A stretch of 9,980 nt of DNA. It comes from an uncultured Lachnospiraceae bacterium. GTDB taxonomy: Bacteria > Bacillota_A > Clostridia > Lachnospirales > Lachnospiraceae. How positions within the stretch are numbered: the stretch's first letter is position 1; the number at the start of each line of letters is the position of its first letter. Shown here one piece after another: positions 7,992-9,980 of the stretch. Location of the stretch: contig CAMYVI010000081.1 in NCBI GenBank assembly GCA_947302185.1, positions 1 through 9,980 of the forward strand. The letters are read 5' to 3'. The notes under the pieces were generated by a model, which was not told the origin of the DNA, ran no database searches, and saw nothing but the letters and a program-made list of their open reading frames with translations. Made by a program: the position numbers and the translations under genes.

Positions 7992-9779
7992 TTAATTAAT
8001 TGTTATCAGCACGCGGAACCGGATTTCCTGATCCACGATACCTGCACCCGCTGACGTCAGCTCTCCGACCATTCCTTTAAGGTCCAGAAGTCTTGCCAGA
8101 GCGCTGTCATTTCCGTTAAACCCCGAATACTTGTATGTCCCATGCCCAAGGTCCTTGCACTCTGTCTCAAGGGCCTTATAGTATTCACCGTACCCGGCCT
8201 GGTTTTCAACAAATTCTCTGATAGGGTCTTCAGAATTTTCCGTCTCAATAATCGAATTGTCTGATTCGTCCGTCCAAACCGTCAGATTCTCTTCTTCCTT
8301 CATTTCACGGACTTTCTGCCTGACTTCAATCGCATAAGTTCCTTTATCCGGATCATTCGTCTCAAGTGCCAGAACAATTGCTCCGTGTCCTTCGGCAGGT
8401 GTAATAAGATCACCGCCTACTTTAGAATTTATTTTGGAATTCTCTGAAGCGTGCATGACATCTGTGACAGTTTCCACATTCAGGATGAAAGACTGCCTGT
8501 CATTTTCCCAGCACTTCTCTTTAGAGTTATACTTCTTTACGGATATCTCCGGCGTTCCGGAAGCCTCCATCGGTACATCCGTATCGCCATACAGCACTGC
8601 TCTGACTTTCTCGCGGTCATCCGATGCCGAAAGTCCCGATTTTTTGAATGAAAAAGTATTGCTCCAGGTGAGATTTTCAATCAGTTCCTGTTCGGAAAGC
8701 CCCCAGCAGATATTTGTCTCATCATATTTCACGTTGGAAATATTTTTTTCAAAGCATGGAGCAGCGTGCAGCTTTACGATTCCGTCATCCTTCTCATCCG
8801 GTTCATCCGGTCTGTTAACGTGTATATATTCATAGGCGATTGCTTCCGGAAGTTCTTCTTTAAACCTTTTATCAAATTTCCGGACCTCTCTGTCATTGCC
8901 GAATACGGTAACGAGCAGATCGCGCGGGAACTTGCAGCCCTGGATACATATTTCAGTTATGCTCTTATAATCTGTATAATCTCTGAAATAGATGTCTCCG
9001 TTATAGTCTGTTGTTATTATGTAAAGACTGTATCCGGTCCCGTTCCCGGCGACCCATCTTCCGAATTCCGTACTGGTAACGTAATTGGAAAAGAGATCCG
9101 TAACGAAAATGTTAACTCCATCCGGATTTACCGGCAGGTTAACAGTAGTCACAAAATCCAGTGTGGACCCATACGAATATGTTTTCGGTCTCAGCGTCCT
9201 TTCATAATCCGTCTCTACCAGCTCGTCGTTTTCGACCGCCCATATTTTCATTGTGCGTCCTATCTCGGCATCCCTGACCGCCTCATGTATAAAGGGCAAG
9301 TCCTTATATGCAAGTCCGCTCTGCGAGCATTCGGGATAATAATTATCTGCGACTATGTCCCCCGAATCATCCGTTTCTGTTTCATTCCCGTAGTACTCTG
9401 CCGGATTATCTGTTTCTGTTTCATTCCCGTAATACTCTGCCGGATCAGCGTTTTCCTCATTTGTTTCTGTATCAGAAGGCTCTGCTTCCGAAGCTGCGTT
9501 TTCCTCATTTGTTTCTGTATCAGATGACTCTGCTTCCGAAGCTCCGTTTTCCACATTTGTTTCTGTATCAGATATCTTCGCTTCCGAAGCTGCTGCACTC
9601 TCATCCTTCGGAACATCGGATTCCGATCCGGTATCAACCGTTTTTTCTTCGATCCATTCTTCCGGAAGCTGTACGGTTCTGCGGCCTGAGGCTCCGCAGC
9701 CTGAAATCATTGACACTGTCAATGCAGCCAGAAGGGCACCGGCTATCATTTTCTTACCTGTTTTCCACTTACCTTTCAT
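7992..9779 (-). CDS. Secreted lipoprotein with acidic tandem repeats and a vWA-like domain
   Basis: The ATG at 9779 has GGAGGAG (9787-9793) 7 bases before it and begins directly with a lipoprotein signal: basic MKGKWKTGKK, a hydrophobic core, and the lipobox ISGC with Cys28 as the lipidated residue. An upstream in-frame TTG at 9839 lacks a ribosome site and would bury the signal. Mature protein: a Glu/Ser/Asp/Thr-rich linker with three 16-residue and two 13-residue repeats (about 63-136), then a globular part. Residues 150-154 (ECSQS) could be a variant of the vWA metal site D-x-S-x-S with Glu for Asp. VNIFVTDLF (222-230) and YSLYIITTDYNGDIYF (about 248-263) match later strands of vWA-like surface proteins of Firmicutes. 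The C-terminal half (about 310-595) looks beta-rich and is unrecognised. The protein should sit on the outer face of the membrane as first gene of the operon, perhaps as its external sensor or attachment part. The lipoprotein call is firm; vWA-like is moderate. Confidence 0.88.
   Translation of the reverse strand: MKGKWKTGKKMIAGALLAALTVSMISGCGASGRRTVQLPEEWIEEKTVDTGSESDVPKDESAAASEAKISDTETNVENGASEAESSDTETNEENAASEAEPSDTETNEENADPAEYYGNETETDNPAEYYGNETETDDSGDIVADNYYPECSQSGLAYKDLPFIHEAVRDAEIGRTMKIWAVENDELVETDYERTLRPKTYSYGSTLDFVTTVNLPVNPDGVNIFVTDLFSNYVTSTEFGRWVAGNGTGYSLYIITTDYNGDIYFRDYTDYKSITEICIQGCKFPRDLLVTVFGNDREVRKFDKRFKEELPEAIAYEYIHVNRPDEPDEKDDGIVKLHAAPCFEKNISNVKYDETNICWGLSEQELIENLTWSNTFSFKKSGLSASDDREKVRAVLYGDTDVPMEASGTPEISVKKYNSKEKCWENDRQSFILNVETVTDVMHASENSKINSKVGGDLITPAEGHGAIVLALETNDPDKGTYAIEVRQKVREMKEEENLTVWTDESDNSIIETENSEDPIREFVENQAGYGEYYKALETECKDLGHGTYKYSGFNGNDSALARLLDLKGMVGELTSAGAGIVDQEIRFRVLITIN
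9373..9445 (-). repeat. Two-copy in-frame 39-bp repeat in the lipoprotein linker
   Basis: Two 34-bp blocks (9373-9406 and 9412-9445) differ at one base and repeat with a 39-bp period. Each encodes PAEYYGNETETD in the lipoprotein. Because the period is a multiple of three, gain or loss of a copy changes only the linker length. Confidence 0.9.
9448..9591 (-). repeat. Three-copy in-frame 48-bp repeat in the lipoprotein linker
   Basis: Copies lie at 9448-9495, 9496-9543 and 9544-9591. The first two differ at two bases; the third, nearest the signal peptide, is more diverged. Each encodes a 16-residue unit close to ASEAxxSDTETNEEN. The acidic, Ser/Thr-rich composition suits an extended spacer holding the globular domain away from the membrane. 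Confidence 0.9.
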
Positions 9780-9786
9780 AAAATCA

Positions 9787-9793
9787 CTCCTCC
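9787..9793 (-). promoter_or_regulatory. Ribosome binding site that fixes the lipoprotein start
   Basis: GGAGGAG on the minus strand, 7 bases before the ATG at 9779. It decides against the upstream TTG at 9839, which has no such site. Confidence 0.85.
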
Positions 9794-9855
9794 AATTTGA
9801 ATTCCTCATTGAATTAATTACCTCGGTTCCATGGTTCAACTATAAAACCGCTGAA

Positions 9856-9861
9856 ATTATA
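9856..9861 (-). promoter_or_regulatory. Candidate -10 element of the operon promoter
   Basis: The minus strand reads TATAAT exactly, preceded by an A-tract, 76 bases before the lipoprotein start codon. At the 17-bp spacing the -35 position reads CTCAGC, far from TTGACA, and lies inside the nearer 38-bp repeat. This suggests that a bound activator may be needed. A weaker alternative -10 (TATAGT) lies at 9839-9844. The site is inferred from sequence only. Confidence 0.45.
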
Positions 9862-9874
9862 TTTTTTCCGAGGA

Positions 9875-9954
9875 CACAGCTGAGAATGCCGATAATTAAT
9901 AAATCGATGCGAAGTGCACAGCTAAGAATGCCGATAATTAGTAAATCGATGCGA
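9875..9954. repeat. Tandem 38-bp direct repeats upstream of the operon, probable regulator-binding sites
   Basis: Copies at 9875-9912 and 9917-9954 match at 36 of 38 bases, with a 42-bp period, about four turns of the DNA helix, so both would face the same side. Each copy contains the small dyad CGAT-N9-ATCG (9890-9906 and 9932-9948) around an AT-rich centre, and both base differences fall outside the dyad arms. The nearer copy ends 13 bp upstream of the TATAAT-like -10. The region encodes nothing evident. Sites for a dimeric transcription regulator are the simplest reading; two copies are too few, and there is no unique spacer, for a CRISPR array. Confidence 0.7.
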
Positions 9955-9980
9955 TATACCATTCATTACCCCTTTCCAGA

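Noticed and set aside
8766..9527. 253-codon open frame on the plus strand
   Set aside because: It lies entirely antisense to the lipoprotein gene; its Cys/Phe-rich repetitive C-terminus is just the reverse reading of the acidic repeats.
9780..9839. Upstream TTG start that would add 20 residues to the lipoprotein
   Set aside because: It has no ribosome binding site, and the ATG at 9779 has a strong one and starts directly with a lipoprotein signal peptide.
9875..9954. CRISPR-like repeat pair
   Set aside because: There are only two copies, separated by 4 bp, with no spacer and no cas genes; promoter-linked operator repeats explain it better.

Overview
The window is one long minus-strand gene cluster, read from about position 9860 down past position 1. 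Seven genes lie head to tail with 15-23 bp gaps, one 4-bp ATGA overlap and one 52-bp gap, so it looks like a single operon cut off at its 3' end by the window edge. Strong GGAGG-type ribosome binding sites, moderate GC content, a lipoprotein signal and the style of the proteins suggest a Gram-positive Clostridia-like (possibly Lachnospiraceae) bacterium. This taxonomic call is an inference.

Layout in transcription order: (1) 9780-9980, upstream region with a TATAAT-like -10 and two near-identical 38-bp direct repeats 42 bp apart; (2) 9779-7992, secreted lipoprotein with acidic tandem repeats and a vWA-like domain; (3) 7976-7494, small protein with four membrane segments; (4) 7476-5821, tubulin/FtsZ-like protein; (5) 5805-2569, 1078-residue protein with an actin/Hsp70-type ATPase domain; (6) 2545-1526, protein with one membrane span, an acidic outer arm and a cytoplasmic C-terminal domain; (7) 1529-786, PP2C-type protein phosphatase; (8) 733 to the window edge, unrecognised, probably helical protein, incomplete.

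The notable point is that a tubulin-superfamily protein and an actin-superfamily protein sit side by side with membrane and surface components and a phosphatase. Makarova and Koonin described FtsZ-like families (FtsZl) predicted to form a membrane-remodelling system with a vWA protein, a GTPase and OmpA-family proteins. The vWA-like lipoprotein beside a tubulin-like protein recalls that arrangement, but this version has an actin-like ATPase, a PP2C phosphatase and a single-pass linker protein. A working model is a cytoplasmic nucleotide-driven assembly (tubulin-like plus actin-like), tied to the membrane by the 4-TM and 1-TM proteins, sensing or acting outside through the lipoprotein and switched by dephosphorylation. 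No part of this model is shown by the sequence beyond domain content and gene order.

The plus strand carries no convincing gene, and no tRNA, rRNA, CRISPR array, transposase or terminator was seen.
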